Positions 1 through 5,683 of a stretch of DNA of 7,685 nt are shown here, piece by piece; the stretch's first letter is position 1, and each line of letters opens with the position of its first letter. The notes under the pieces are model-generated. The model searched no databases. It saw only the letters and a program-made list of their open reading frames with translations, and was not told the DNA's origin. The translations under genes and the position numbers were made by a program. The DNA comes from CAADGY01 sp035714225 (GTDB taxonomy: Bacteria; Acidobacteriota; Terriglobia; Bryobacterales; Bryobacteraceae): the NCBI GenBank assembly GCA_035714225.1, contig DASTMK010000328.1, forward strand, positions 1-7,685. Reading direction: 5' to 3'.

Positions 1-767
1 GATTCCTCGAACTGCCGCAACCGGTCGATGTATTCGCGCAAGGCCGCGCGAATATTGCCGGTATTCGTCTGGAGGATATCGCTCCAGATCTCGTAGTCGC
101 TCAGGGCCAGGCGGGTTGCGTCCTGGAGGCCCGGTCCGGCCACCAGCCTATCTTCAGCCGAGTGCAGAGTGCTGGCAAGCAGCGATGCCAGCGCCGTCGA
201 AGCAAGCTGCGGCAAATGAGACGTGAAGGCGACCACTCTATCGTGCTCCTCGGGGGAGAGCACCAAAACGTGTGAGCCGATGCGTTCCAGCCAGCGCCGG
301 AACTCGCGGACCGCATCGGTGTCCATTTCGTCCGGTTGCCGAGGCGTAAGCAAATAGGTACGCCCGGCAAACAGCGCTGCATCCGCCGCGCCAACGCCTC
401 GAACTTCCTTGCCGGCCATCGGGTGTCCACCCAGGAACTGAGCGCTCCGGATGGCGGCCGCGGCTTCCACAATCTCCCGCTTTGTGCTGCCGGCGTCGGT
501 GATCAGGGCACCCGGTTTCAGGCAGCCTTCGAGTAAAGCGATCGTCTCCAGAATCGCCCGGATCGGCTGCGCGAGATAGAGAAGATCCGCCCGGTGCGCC
601 GCATCGCTCAGAGTCGACGGCTCATCGATAGCTTCGAGCTCCAGCGCCTTATCCAGCGTTTTGCGGGAGCTGACGCCGAGGATTGTGCCGGCAAACCCGG
701 CTTTTCGAAGGGCCAGAGCGAAGGAGCCTCCAATCAGGCCCACCCCGATGATGGCGACGGTCTGCAT
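1..767 (-). CDS. tyrA: Prephenate (or arogenate) dehydrogenase TyrA, C-terminus beyond the window
   Basis: This enzyme oxidatively decarboxylates prephenate to 4-hydroxyphenylpyruvate, or arogenate to tyrosine, in the cytoplasm using NAD(P)+. I translated 255 residues; the family core is usually about 280-290, so roughly 30 residues are probably missing at the left edge. The N-terminal Rossmann fold shows GVGLIGGS at residues 8-15. DAGSTK (91-96), HPMAGKE (115-121, with the family's catalytic-region His115), SHLPQ (183-187) and DATRLA (216-221, with the Arg expected to bind the substrate carboxylate) are all in place. The end of the second beta strand reads GVSSRK (31-36), with no acidic residue, which hints at NADP+ use. 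The ATG start lies 11 bp after the aroF stop. No Shine-Dalgarno sequence precedes it (the spacer is pyrimidine-rich), so translation may depend on ribosomes finishing aroF. The last visible gene of the operon. Family assignment is firm; substrate and cofactor preference are inferred. Confidence 0.95.
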   Translation of the reverse strand, partial: MQTVAIIGVGLIGGSFALALRKAGFAGTILGVSSRKTLDKALELEAIDEPSTLSDAAHRADLLYLAQPIRAILETIALLEGCLKPGALITDAGSTKREIVEAAAAIRSAQFLGGHPMAGKEVRGVGAADAALFAGRTYLLTPRQPDEMDTDAVREFRRWLERIGSHVLVLSPEEHDRVVAFTSHLPQLASTALASLLASTLHSAEDRLVAGPGLQDATRLALSDYEIWSDILQTNTGNIRAALREYIDRLRQFEE

Positions 768-778
768 GAAAGGGGAAG

Positions 779-1792
779 TTATACGGTCCGGCCGACGGCC
801 GGCGCGATGATTCGCAATTGTTCCATCAGCAGCGTGAACTGCTCCGGCCGCAGCGACTGCGCTCCGTCGCTCAACGCGTGATCGGGATCGTGATGCACCT
901 CGATGATGAGACCGTCCGCGCCGGCCGCAACCGCCGCGCGAGCCATGGGCAGCACTTTGTCGCGGCGCCCGGTTCCGTGCGAAGGATCGGCGATCATCGG
1001 CAGATGCGACAGCTTTTTCACAATTGGGATGGCCGAGATGTCCATCGTGTTCCGTGTATAGCTCTCAAACGTGCGAATCCCACGCTCGCAGAGAATCACG
1101 TCGTAGTTGCCGCCGGCCATGATGTATTCGGCCGATAGCAGCAGTTCCTCAATGGTGGCGGCGATGCCCCGTTTCAGCAGAACGGGCTTGCGGACGTTCC
1201 CGAGTTCCCGGAGCAGATTGAAGTTCTGCATGTTTCGCGCCCCCACCTGGAGGATGTCGGCATACTCGGCCACCAGCGGGATCTGAGAACGGTCCATCAC
1301 TTCGCTGACAACATGCAGCCCATTATCGTCGGCGGCCTTACGCAACAGCAGCAGTCCCTCTTCGCCAAGCCCCTGGAAACTGTAAGGAGAACTGCGTGGC
1401 TTAAAGGCGCCGCCCCGGATGACCGTGGCGCCGGCTTTGGCGACAAGTTCAGCGGCACGCGAAATCTGCTCCGCACTTTCGACACTGCACGGCCCCGCCA
1501 TCACGACGACCTTGCCGCCGCCGATCTCTATATCGCCCACCTTCACCACGGTGCCCGCCGGCCGGAAACTGCGGCTGGCGAGCTTGTAGGGCGACATGAT
1601 GCGGTGGCATTCTTTAACACCGTCCATGACCTCGAAGTCTCTCGGGTCGAAACTCTCCATCGGGCCGACCCCGCCGAGGACCGTGTGCACCACACCGGTG
1701 GAGCGGTGAATCGCGAAACCCCGCGCCACCAGCCGGTCGATCACAGCCTGAATCTGCGGCTCGGTAGCGCCTTCCTGCATTACGACTAACAT
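779..1792 (-). CDS. aroF: 3-deoxy-7-phosphoheptulonate (DAHP) synthase, class I-beta with N-terminal regulatory domain
   Basis: Condenses phosphoenolpyruvate with erythrose 4-phosphate to DAHP, the entry step of the shikimate pathway. At 337 residues it matches the two-domain type I-beta enzymes such as that of Thermotoga maritima. Residues 1 to about 70 form the ferredoxin-like (ACT-type) regulatory domain, which in T. maritima mediates feedback inhibition by tyrosine; the rest is the TIM barrel. Catalytic motifs are complete: GPCSVES (100-106), GGAFKPRSSPYSFQG (127-141), QVGARNMQN (182-190) and LLKRG (205-209). The four metal ligands fall at Cys102, His272, Glu298 and Asp309, the same numbers I recall for T. 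maritima. The ATG start has a strong AGGAGA ribosome binding site (1798-1803) and sits 18 bp after the chorismate mutase stop. The C-terminal codons contain an inverted repeat (788-802). Feedback control by an aromatic amino acid is inferred from the domain; the effector cannot be read from sequence. Confidence 0.97.
   Translation of the reverse strand: MLVVMQEGATEPQIQAVIDRLVARGFAIHRSTGVVHTVLGGVGPMESFDPRDFEVMDGVKECHRIMSPYKLASRSFRPAGTVVKVGDIEIGGGKVVVMAGPCSVESAEQISRAAELVAKAGATVIRGGAFKPRSSPYSFQGLGEEGLLLLRKAADDNGLHVVSEVMDRSQIPLVAEYADILQVGARNMQNFNLLRELGNVRKPVLLKRGIAATIEELLLSAEYIMAGGNYDVILCERGIRTFESYTRNTMDISAIPIVKKLSHLPMIADPSHGTGRRDKVLPMARAAVAAGADGLIIEVHHDPDHALSDGAQSLRPEQFTLLMEQLRIIAPAVGRTV
788..802 (-). 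repeat. GC-rich inverted repeat at the end of aroF
   Basis: CCGGCC and GGCCGG form perfect 6-bp arms around a 3-nt loop, giving a strong hairpin in the mRNA. It lies in the last codons of aroF, just before the TAA stop and about 20 nt upstream of the tyrA ATG. The sequence after it on the minus strand is not a T-run, so it is unlikely to be a classical intrinsic terminator. It may slow or pause ribosomes, protect mRNA ends, or simply reflect GC-rich coding sequence for Pro-Ala-Val-Gly-Arg. Confidence 0.4.
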
Positions 1793-1797
1793 GACGT

Positions 1798-1803
1798 TCT
1801 CCT
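1798..1803 (-). promoter_or_regulatory. Ribosome binding site of aroF
   Basis: AGGAGA on the minus strand lies 5 nt upstream of the aroF ATG. It starts one base after the foot of the hairpin at 1805-1835, so the hairpin abuts the ribosome landing site without covering it. Confidence 0.75.
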
Positions 1804-1804
1804 G

Positions 1805-1835
1805 GCAGGCCTACTCGGGTGGAGTACCGGCCTGC
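1805..1835 (-). repeat. Long hairpin spanning the chorismate mutase stop codon, next to the aroF ribosome binding site
   Basis: The plus strand reads GCAGGCC, TACTC, a GGGTG loop, GAGTA, an unpaired CC, then GGCCTGC. The arms are perfect, giving a 12-bp stem with one 2-nt bulge and a 5-nt loop. In the mRNA it covers the last codons and the TAG stop of the chorismate mutase and ends one base before the aroF AGGAGA. No T-run follows, so it is not an intrinsic terminator. A ribosome terminating on the chorismate mutase would open it, so it could couple or tune aroF translation, or act as a processing or stability element. The structure is directly visible; the role is inferred. Confidence 0.6.
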
Positions 1836-2131
1836 GCATCCTCCTTCAGCATCTTCTCTCTTTGTACGGTGCGCATTTCGTCGATGATGCGTTCAAAAAC
1901 ACGCTTCAATGCTTCCGGAGAGAGAGGGCCGGAATTGCTTTTTACCACATTCCGGTATACTTCATCCTCGCGCCTGGGTTCGTAGATTGGCAATTGAAGC
2001 TTCCGTTTCAACTCGCCGATTTCGTCGACAATGCGGGTGCGCTCGTTCAGTAGAGTAATGAGCCGCCGGTCCACGTCATCAATGCGATCCCGGCACGCCG
2101 CAAGCTGGCGCATTCCCTCTTCGCGGTTCAT
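1811..2131 (-). CDS. aroQ: Stand-alone AroQ-class chorismate mutase
   Basis: Converts chorismate to prephenate, the branch point to phenylalanine and tyrosine. The 106 residues match the all-helical AroQ domain of about 90 residues plus a short polar tail (KEDAQAGTPPE). Aligned by eye with the E. coli chorismate mutase domain, the active-site set is Arg14, Arg31, Lys42, Glu51 (Asp in E. coli), Arg54, Glu55 and Gln90, so it should be active. No signal peptide is seen, so it is cytoplasmic. The ATG overlaps the trpA stop as ATGA, with GGAG at 2138-2141 as ribosome binding site. It sits directly upstream of the class I-beta DAHP synthase; in Bacillus subtilis the same two domains are fused into one protein, which suggests functional or physical association here. 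No prephenate dehydratase domain is attached, so phenylalanine synthesis needs a gene elsewhere. Confidence 0.93.
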   Translation of the reverse strand: MNREEGMRQLAACRDRIDDVDRRLITLLNERTRIVDEIGELKRKLQLPIYEPRREDEVYRNVVKSNSGPLSPEALKRVFERIIDEMRTVQREKMLKEDAQAGTPPE

Positions 2132-2931
2132 GCGGATCTCCGGAAAAGAGCGTCCCGAAAGCCTCGCGCCTGCGCAGTCAGACGTTGCTCCAGCGCATCG
2201 TCGCGGTGCTGCTCAATCGTCCGCATGAACGCGCTTCCAATAGCCACCGCGTCCGCGACGGCGCCCACTTCGGCGGCGTGCTCCGGCTTTGAAATCCCGA
2301 AGCCGACGGCCAGAGGGAGGTTTGTCAGCGATCGCATGGACGCGACCAGCGGCGCCACAGTGGCGGAAACCGAGTCCTTCTCTCCCGTCACGCCGGCGCG
2401 CGAAACCAGGTACACGAAACCGGTGGAGTGCTCCGCGATGAGCTTGCAACGTTTCGCACTGCTGGTGGGAGTAGCCAGGAAAATCGCATCCAGTCCGAAA
2501 CGGCGCATCGTTTCGACGTAGGAAGCCGCCTCCTCAACGCTCAAATCCGTCAACAGGCAGCCGTCAATTCCGCGTTCCACGGCATCGCGCACAAGCTTCT
2601 CGGTTCCGTAACGCAAGACCGGATTCAAGTACGTGAATAAAACAATCGGAATATCGGAGCGCCGGCGAACCTCCGCCGCTATATCGAGCACGCGCGCCAG
2701 GCTTGTTCCGGCCTTGAGCGCACGCTCCGAAGCCCGTTGGATAACCGGCCCGTCCGCCACCGGATCGGAAAACGGAACGCCGAGCTCCACCAGGTCCACG
2801 CCACCCTCTTCAAGGGCGGCTATTAGCGAGGGCGTTCGCTCCGGACAAGGATCTCCGGCCGTTATGTAGGCAATCAGCCCGGAGCGGTTCTCCTGTTTGA
2901 GCCGTTCAAATAGCGCGGGAATTCGCGTCAT
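2128..2931 (-). CDS. trpA: Tryptophan synthase alpha chain
   Basis: Cleaves indole-3-glycerol phosphate to indole and glyceraldehyde 3-phosphate; indole passes through a tunnel to TrpB in the alpha2-beta2 complex. The 267 residues are normal for the family. The catalytic residues fall at the canonical positions, Glu49 in LVELGVPFSDP and Asp60 in VADGP. Other hallmarks are YITAGDP (22-28), FTYLNP (99-104), VSRAGVTG (176-183, the mobile phosphate-site loop) and VGFGIS (209-214). The ATG lies 26 bp inside the end of trpB, with AAGGA a few bases upstream as ribosome binding site, and the start MTRIPALFERLK is typical for TrpA. The stop overlaps the chorismate mutase start as ATGA. Overlap with both neighbours indicates translational coupling. 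Confidence 0.98.
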   Translation of the reverse strand: MTRIPALFERLKQENRSGLIAYITAGDPCPERTPSLIAALEEGGVDLVELGVPFSDPVADGPVIQRASERALKAGTSLARVLDIAAEVRRRSDIPIVLFTYLNPVLRYGTEKLVRDAVERGIDGCLLTDLSVEEAASYVETMRRFGLDAIFLATPTSSAKRCKLIAEHSTGFVYLVSRAGVTGEKDSVSATVAPLVASMRSLTNLPLAVGFGISKPEHAAEVGAVADAVAIGSAFMRTIEQHRDDALEQRLTAQARGFRDALFRRSA

Positions 2932-4117
2932 CCAGTTCCTTCAGATTCTCCCGGTAGATGTCCATGTCTTTGTCGCCGCGCCCCGAGAGATTGACAACGA
3001 AAACGCGGTCCTTTTCCGCGGGTGCGCGGCGCAGGGCTTCAGCCACGGCGTGCGACGATTCGAGCGCCGGGATGATGCCTTCCATGCGGGAAAGCGTTCG
3101 CGCCGCGTCGAGCGCCTCCGTGTCGGTGATCGAGACGTATTCGGCCCGTCGCCGGTCATGCAGCCAGGCGTGTTCCGGGCCGACCAGCGCATAGTCGAGC
3201 CCCGCGGAGATGGAATGCGTCAGTGAGATCTGCCCGTCGGAGTCCTGAAGCAGATAGCTGCGGGCGCCGTGCAGAACGCCAGGCAACCCGCCGGAAAATC
3301 GCGCCGCATGCTCCCCCAGTGCGGCACCGCGCCCTCCCGCTTCGACACCAACCAGACGAACTCCCTCGTCCTCGACGAACGGATAGAACATACCGATCGC
3401 GTTGCTGCCGCCTCCGACACAGGCGAAAACGGCATCGGGCAAACGGCCTTCGCGTTCCATCACCTGCCGCCGCGTCTCCTCGCCGATCACCTTATGAAAA
3501 TCTCTGACCATCAGAGGGTACGGGTGAGCGCCCAGCGCCGAACCCAGCAGGTAATGGGTGTTCGAAACGTTCGTGACCCAATCGCGCATCGCTTCACTGA
3601 TGGCATCTTTGAGTGTGCGGCTGCCCGAGGAAACGCCGACGACGGCCGCCCCCAGCAAACGCATGCGGAAGACGTTCAGCCGCTGGCGCCGCATGTCCTC
3701 CTCACCCATATAAACCACGCACTCCATGCCAAACAGGGCCGACACGGTAGCCGTGGCGACGCCATGCTGTCCCGCACCGGTTTCGGCGATAATGCGCGTC
3801 TTCCCCATGCGGCGCGCGAGCAGAACCTGCCCGAGGCAGTTGTTAATTTTATGCGCACCGGTGTGCAGCAGGTCTTCCCGCTTGAGATAAATGCGCGCAC
3901 CGCCCGCTTCCCGGCTCAAACGCCGCGCGAAATAGAGCGGCGTCGGGCGGCCGGCGTAAGTCTCGAGCAGTTCGTTCAGCTCGCTATGGAAAGCCGGATC
4001 GTGGCGCGCCTCTTCCCAGGCCTGCTCCAACGCTTCCAGCGGAGACATGAGAATCTCGGGAACATAGCGGCCGCCGTACGGTCCGAAGTGGCCCTGGCTG
4101 TCGGGTTCGGAAATCAC
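2906..4117 (-). CDS. trpB: Tryptophan synthase beta chain (GTG start)
   Basis: A PLP enzyme that condenses indole with serine to tryptophan. The 403 residues are typical of TrpB1, the partner of TrpA, rather than the longer TrpB2. The PLP lysine is Lys90 in HTGAHKINN, the catalytic acid Glu112 lies in ETGAGQHG, the PLP phosphate loop GGGSNA is at 235-240, SISAGLDY lies further on, and SGRGDKD (378-384) contains the serine that meets the PLP ring nitrogen. The N-terminus GHFGPYGGRYVPE is the usual TrpB opening. The start codon is GTG, overlapping the trpF stop as GTGA, and is set by a very strong GGAGGAGA at 4122-4129. The 3' end overlaps trpA by 26 bp. The long plus-strand open frames opposite this gene are by-products of its GC-rich codon use. 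Confidence 0.98.
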   Translation of the reverse strand: MISEPDSQGHFGPYGGRYVPEILMSPLEALEQAWEEARHDPAFHSELNELLETYAGRPTPLYFARRLSREAGGARIYLKREDLLHTGAHKINNCLGQVLLARRMGKTRIIAETGAGQHGVATATVSALFGMECVVYMGEEDMRRQRLNVFRMRLLGAAVVGVSSGSRTLKDAISEAMRDWVTNVSNTHYLLGSALGAHPYPLMVRDFHKVIGEETRRQVMEREGRLPDAVFACVGGGSNAIGMFYPFVEDEGVRLVGVEAGGRGAALGEHAARFSGGLPGVLHGARSYLLQDSDGQISLTHSISAGLDYALVGPEHAWLHDRRRAEYVSITDTEALDAARTLSRMEGIIPALESSHAVAEALRRAPAEKDRVFVVNLSGRGDKDMDIYRENLKELDDANSRAI

Positions 4118-4719
4118 TCCGTCTCCTCCAGGGCTGCTTTTATGAATTCGCTCATCTTCACGTGATCTTTTCTTCCAGGCGCTATCTCAAGACGGGAGGC
4201 CGCATCGACACCCCATGGTTTCGCCGTACGGATCGCCTCGCGGACGTTCGAGGCATCCAGGCCTCCTGCGAGGATGACCTTTCCAGGTACGCTCCGGGCG
4301 ATGCTCCAGTCAAATGTTTGTCCCGTGCCGCCGTAAAGACCCGCGGCCGCGGTATCGAGCACCAGCGCCTCCACCTGCCGGCTCTCGCGATCGATCTTGC
4401 CCGAAGCGGCCCCCATGCGCACAGCCTTCCAGACACGAATCCCGGAGGGCACCGAATCAGGCCCCTCGTCGCCGTGCAGTTGGGCAACCTGGATGCCGTG
4501 CGATACGCTCAAAGCCAGAATCTGTTCCGGATCTTCGTTCACCCACACGCCGACGGTCCAGACGGACGGTGGCAGCTCTTCAATGATGCGAGCCGCGGCC
4601 TCGGGCCGGACATATCGCGGGCTGCCCGCAAAAAAATTGAAGCCCAACGCGGTTGCGCCGACTTCAGCGGCTGCCAGCGCATCTTCACGGTTTGTAAGCC
4701 CGCAGATCTTGACAATCAT
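4114..4719 (-). CDS. trpF: Phosphoribosylanthranilate isomerase
   Basis: Isomerises N-(5'-phosphoribosyl)anthranilate to CdRP in the tryptophan pathway by an Amadori rearrangement. The 201 residues fold as a single TIM barrel. MIVKICGLTN at the start carries the catalytic Cys6, and LDTAAAGLYGGTGQTFDW (121-138) carries the catalytic Asp122 plus the GGTG loop. GFNF (27-30), SPRYV (33-37), QLHGDE (80-85) and LAGGLDASNV (150-159, phosphate binding) complete the signature. The final loop reads VDAASRLE, where many homologues have VDVSSGVE; this looks like ordinary divergence. Its ATG overlaps the trpC stop as ATGA, and its TGA overlaps the trpB GTG. It is monofunctional, separate from trpC, unlike the fused E. 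coli enzyme. Confidence 0.97.
   Translation of the reverse strand: MIVKICGLTNREDALAAAEVGATALGFNFFAGSPRYVRPEAAARIIEELPPSVWTVGVWVNEDPEQILALSVSHGIQVAQLHGDEGPDSVPSGIRVWKAVRMGAASGKIDRESRQVEALVLDTAAAGLYGGTGQTFDWSIARSVPGKVILAGGLDASNVREAIRTAKPWGVDAASRLEIAPGRKDHVKMSEFIKAALEETE
4122..4129 (-). promoter_or_regulatory. Strong ribosome binding site that fixes the trpB GTG start
   Basis: GGAGGAGA on the minus strand, four bases before the GTG at 4117, lies inside the last codons of trpF. It supports GTG as the true start, since no in-frame ATG has a comparable site. It may also boost TrpB output relative to TrpF. Confidence 0.7.
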
Positions 4720-5501
4720 GCGAGAAACGCCCTCAGTGCCCCGGCGGGGTCGGCGGCTCGCATCAGGTGCTCGCCCACCAGAAATGCATTGAAACCGGCA
4801 TCCAGCAGGCGGCGCACGTCCGCGGCGGAATCGATGCCGCTCTCGCTTACTTTGATGATATCGGCCGGGATGCGAGGGGCCAGCCGGAGCGATGTTTCGA
4901 GAAAAACCTGAAACGTTCTCAGATCGCGATTGTTTACACCAATAATTTCGGCTCCGGATTCGACGGCCACGTCCAATTCCTCCTCGTCGTGTACTTCGAC
5001 CAGAGTAGACATACGATACCGCGATGCCAGTTCCCGCAACTCGCGCAAGGAATCGCGCGTGTGGAGCGCCGCAATCAGAAGGACAGCGTCCGCACCATGC
5101 GCCGCGGCCTCCACCACGTGAAATTTTTCGAGTGTGAAGTCCTTCCGCAGGACGGGAAGGGCCGTGGCCTTGCGCGCGGTTTCAAGATCGTGGAGGCTGC
5201 CCTGGAAGAAGGGCTCGTCTGTTAACACCGAGAGTGCCGCTGCCCCGCCGCGCTCGTACGTGGCGGCGATCCCGGCCGGCTCGAACGCTGCCGAAAGCAC
5301 TCCTTTGCTCGGTGACGCCTTCTTGATCTCCGCGATAATGGCGGGCTTTGTCTCCACCAGTGCGCGCCGGAAATCGCGGCGACGTGCCACCATCCGGTCC
5401 GCCTCGCATTCCAACTCCGGCAGCCGTTCGCTGGCGGATAAAAGGTCGGATCGCTTGCGGTCCGCAATGCGAGCAAGGATATCAGGTAAAGCCCCGGTCA
5501 T
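4716..5501 (-). CDS. trpC: Indole-3-glycerol phosphate synthase
   Basis: Closes the indole ring, converting CdRP to indole-3-glycerol phosphate with loss of CO2. The 261 residues are the usual monofunctional length: an N-terminal helical extension (about 1-50) followed by a TIM barrel. Catalytic residues, matched by eye to the Sulfolobus enzyme, are Glu58 and Lys60 in AEIKKASPSKG, Lys120 in LRKDF, Glu169 in LVEVH, Asn190 in GVNNRDL, and Glu220-Ser221 in SESGI. This is the first gene of the operon. The ATG has no clear Shine-Dalgarno sequence, but an extended -10-like element lies 15-24 bp upstream, so the transcript may start very close to the ATG. The TGA overlaps trpF as ATGA. An in-frame start nearer the conserved core is possible but MTGALPDILARI is a normal N-terminus for the family. 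Confidence 0.97.
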   Translation of the reverse strand: MTGALPDILARIADRKRSDLLSASERLPELECEADRMVARRRDFRRALVETKPAIIAEIKKASPSKGVLSAAFEPAGIAATYERGGAAALSVLTDEPFFQGSLHDLETARKATALPVLRKDFTLEKFHVVEAAAHGADAVLLIAALHTRDSLRELRELASRYRMSTLVEVHDEEELDVAVESGAEIIGVNNRDLRTFQVFLETSLRLAPRIPADIIKVSESGIDSAADVRRLLDAGFNAFLVGEHLMRAADPAGALRAFLA

Positions 5502-5515
5502 TTGTAGGATTCTTT

Positions 5516-5525
5516 ATGCTAGCAT
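5516..5525 (-). promoter_or_regulatory. 10-bp palindrome overlapping a candidate extended -10 of the trp operon
   Basis: ATGCTAGCAT is a perfect palindrome. Read on the minus strand it contains TGCTAGCAT, which fits an extended -10 (TGnTAnnnT), and lies 15 bp before the trpC ATG. No good -35 is seen at the normal distance. If used, transcription would begin about 8 nt before the ATG, leaving no room for a leader-peptide attenuator and fitting the absence of a ribosome binding site. The symmetry could also serve as an operator for a dimeric repressor. Both roles are inferred from sequence alone. Confidence 0.35.
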
Positions 5526-5667
5526 GTCGGGCACGGGGCGCCGGTTCTCTTGTCCGGGAGCGCCGGCCGGTAACACATGTTGTACGTTTCCACATCATCC
5601 GGCAGGAACGCATTAGCCCGACACGAAAGTCTCATCCCCGGCGTCCAAACTTACGACAGAGGCTCAG

Positions 5668-5673
5668 AGGAGG
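5668..5673 (+). promoter_or_regulatory. Ribosome binding site that sets the start of the MCDFSL protein
   Basis: AGGAGG lies 10 bp before the ATG at 5684. It argues against the much longer in-frame reading that would begin inside trpC at 5348, and places cysteine directly after the initiator methionine. Confidence 0.7.
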
Positions 5674-5683
5674 TTTTAAGCTA

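Larger units (their letters stand above)
5502..5683. other. Divergent intergenic region between trpC and the MCDFSL gene
   Basis: These 182 bp must hold the promoters of both divergent transcription units. Visible elements are the palindrome at 5516-5525, two direct copies of GCGCCGG at 5538-5544 and 5560-5566 (22 bp apart, about two helical turns), an ACATGT palindrome at 5575-5580, and the AGGAGG ribosome binding site at 5668-5673. I found no convincing paired -35/-10 for the plus strand. I see no T-box, leader peptide with a tryptophan run, or terminator/antiterminator pair upstream of trpC. Confidence 0.5.

Noticed and set aside
1805..1835. Reading the chorismate mutase-aroF hairpin as an intrinsic terminator
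   Set aside because: No T-run follows the stem in the direction of transcription, and the aroF ribosome binding site follows immediately.
3269..4165. A 298-residue open frame on the plus strand opposite trpB
   Set aside because: It lies entirely over trpB and the end of trpF, has no ribosome binding site or recognisable domain, and its composition (rich in Arg, His and Gln) is that of a shadow frame in GC-rich coding DNA.
4162..4911. A 249-residue open frame on the plus strand opposite trpF and trpC
   Set aside because: Fully antisense to two well-supported enzymes, with low-complexity shadow-frame composition and no supporting signals.
5348..5683. Extension of the MCDFSL protein upstream to an ATG inside trpC
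   Set aside because: The extra residues overlap trpC antisense and look non-coding, while a strong ribosome binding site and a recognisable family N-terminus support the ATG at 5684.
5502..5683. A trp leader peptide attenuator, T-box or trp RNA-binding site upstream of trpC
   Set aside because: I found no short frame with a tryptophan run, no T-box motif, no array of GAG/UAG triplets and no terminator before trpC.
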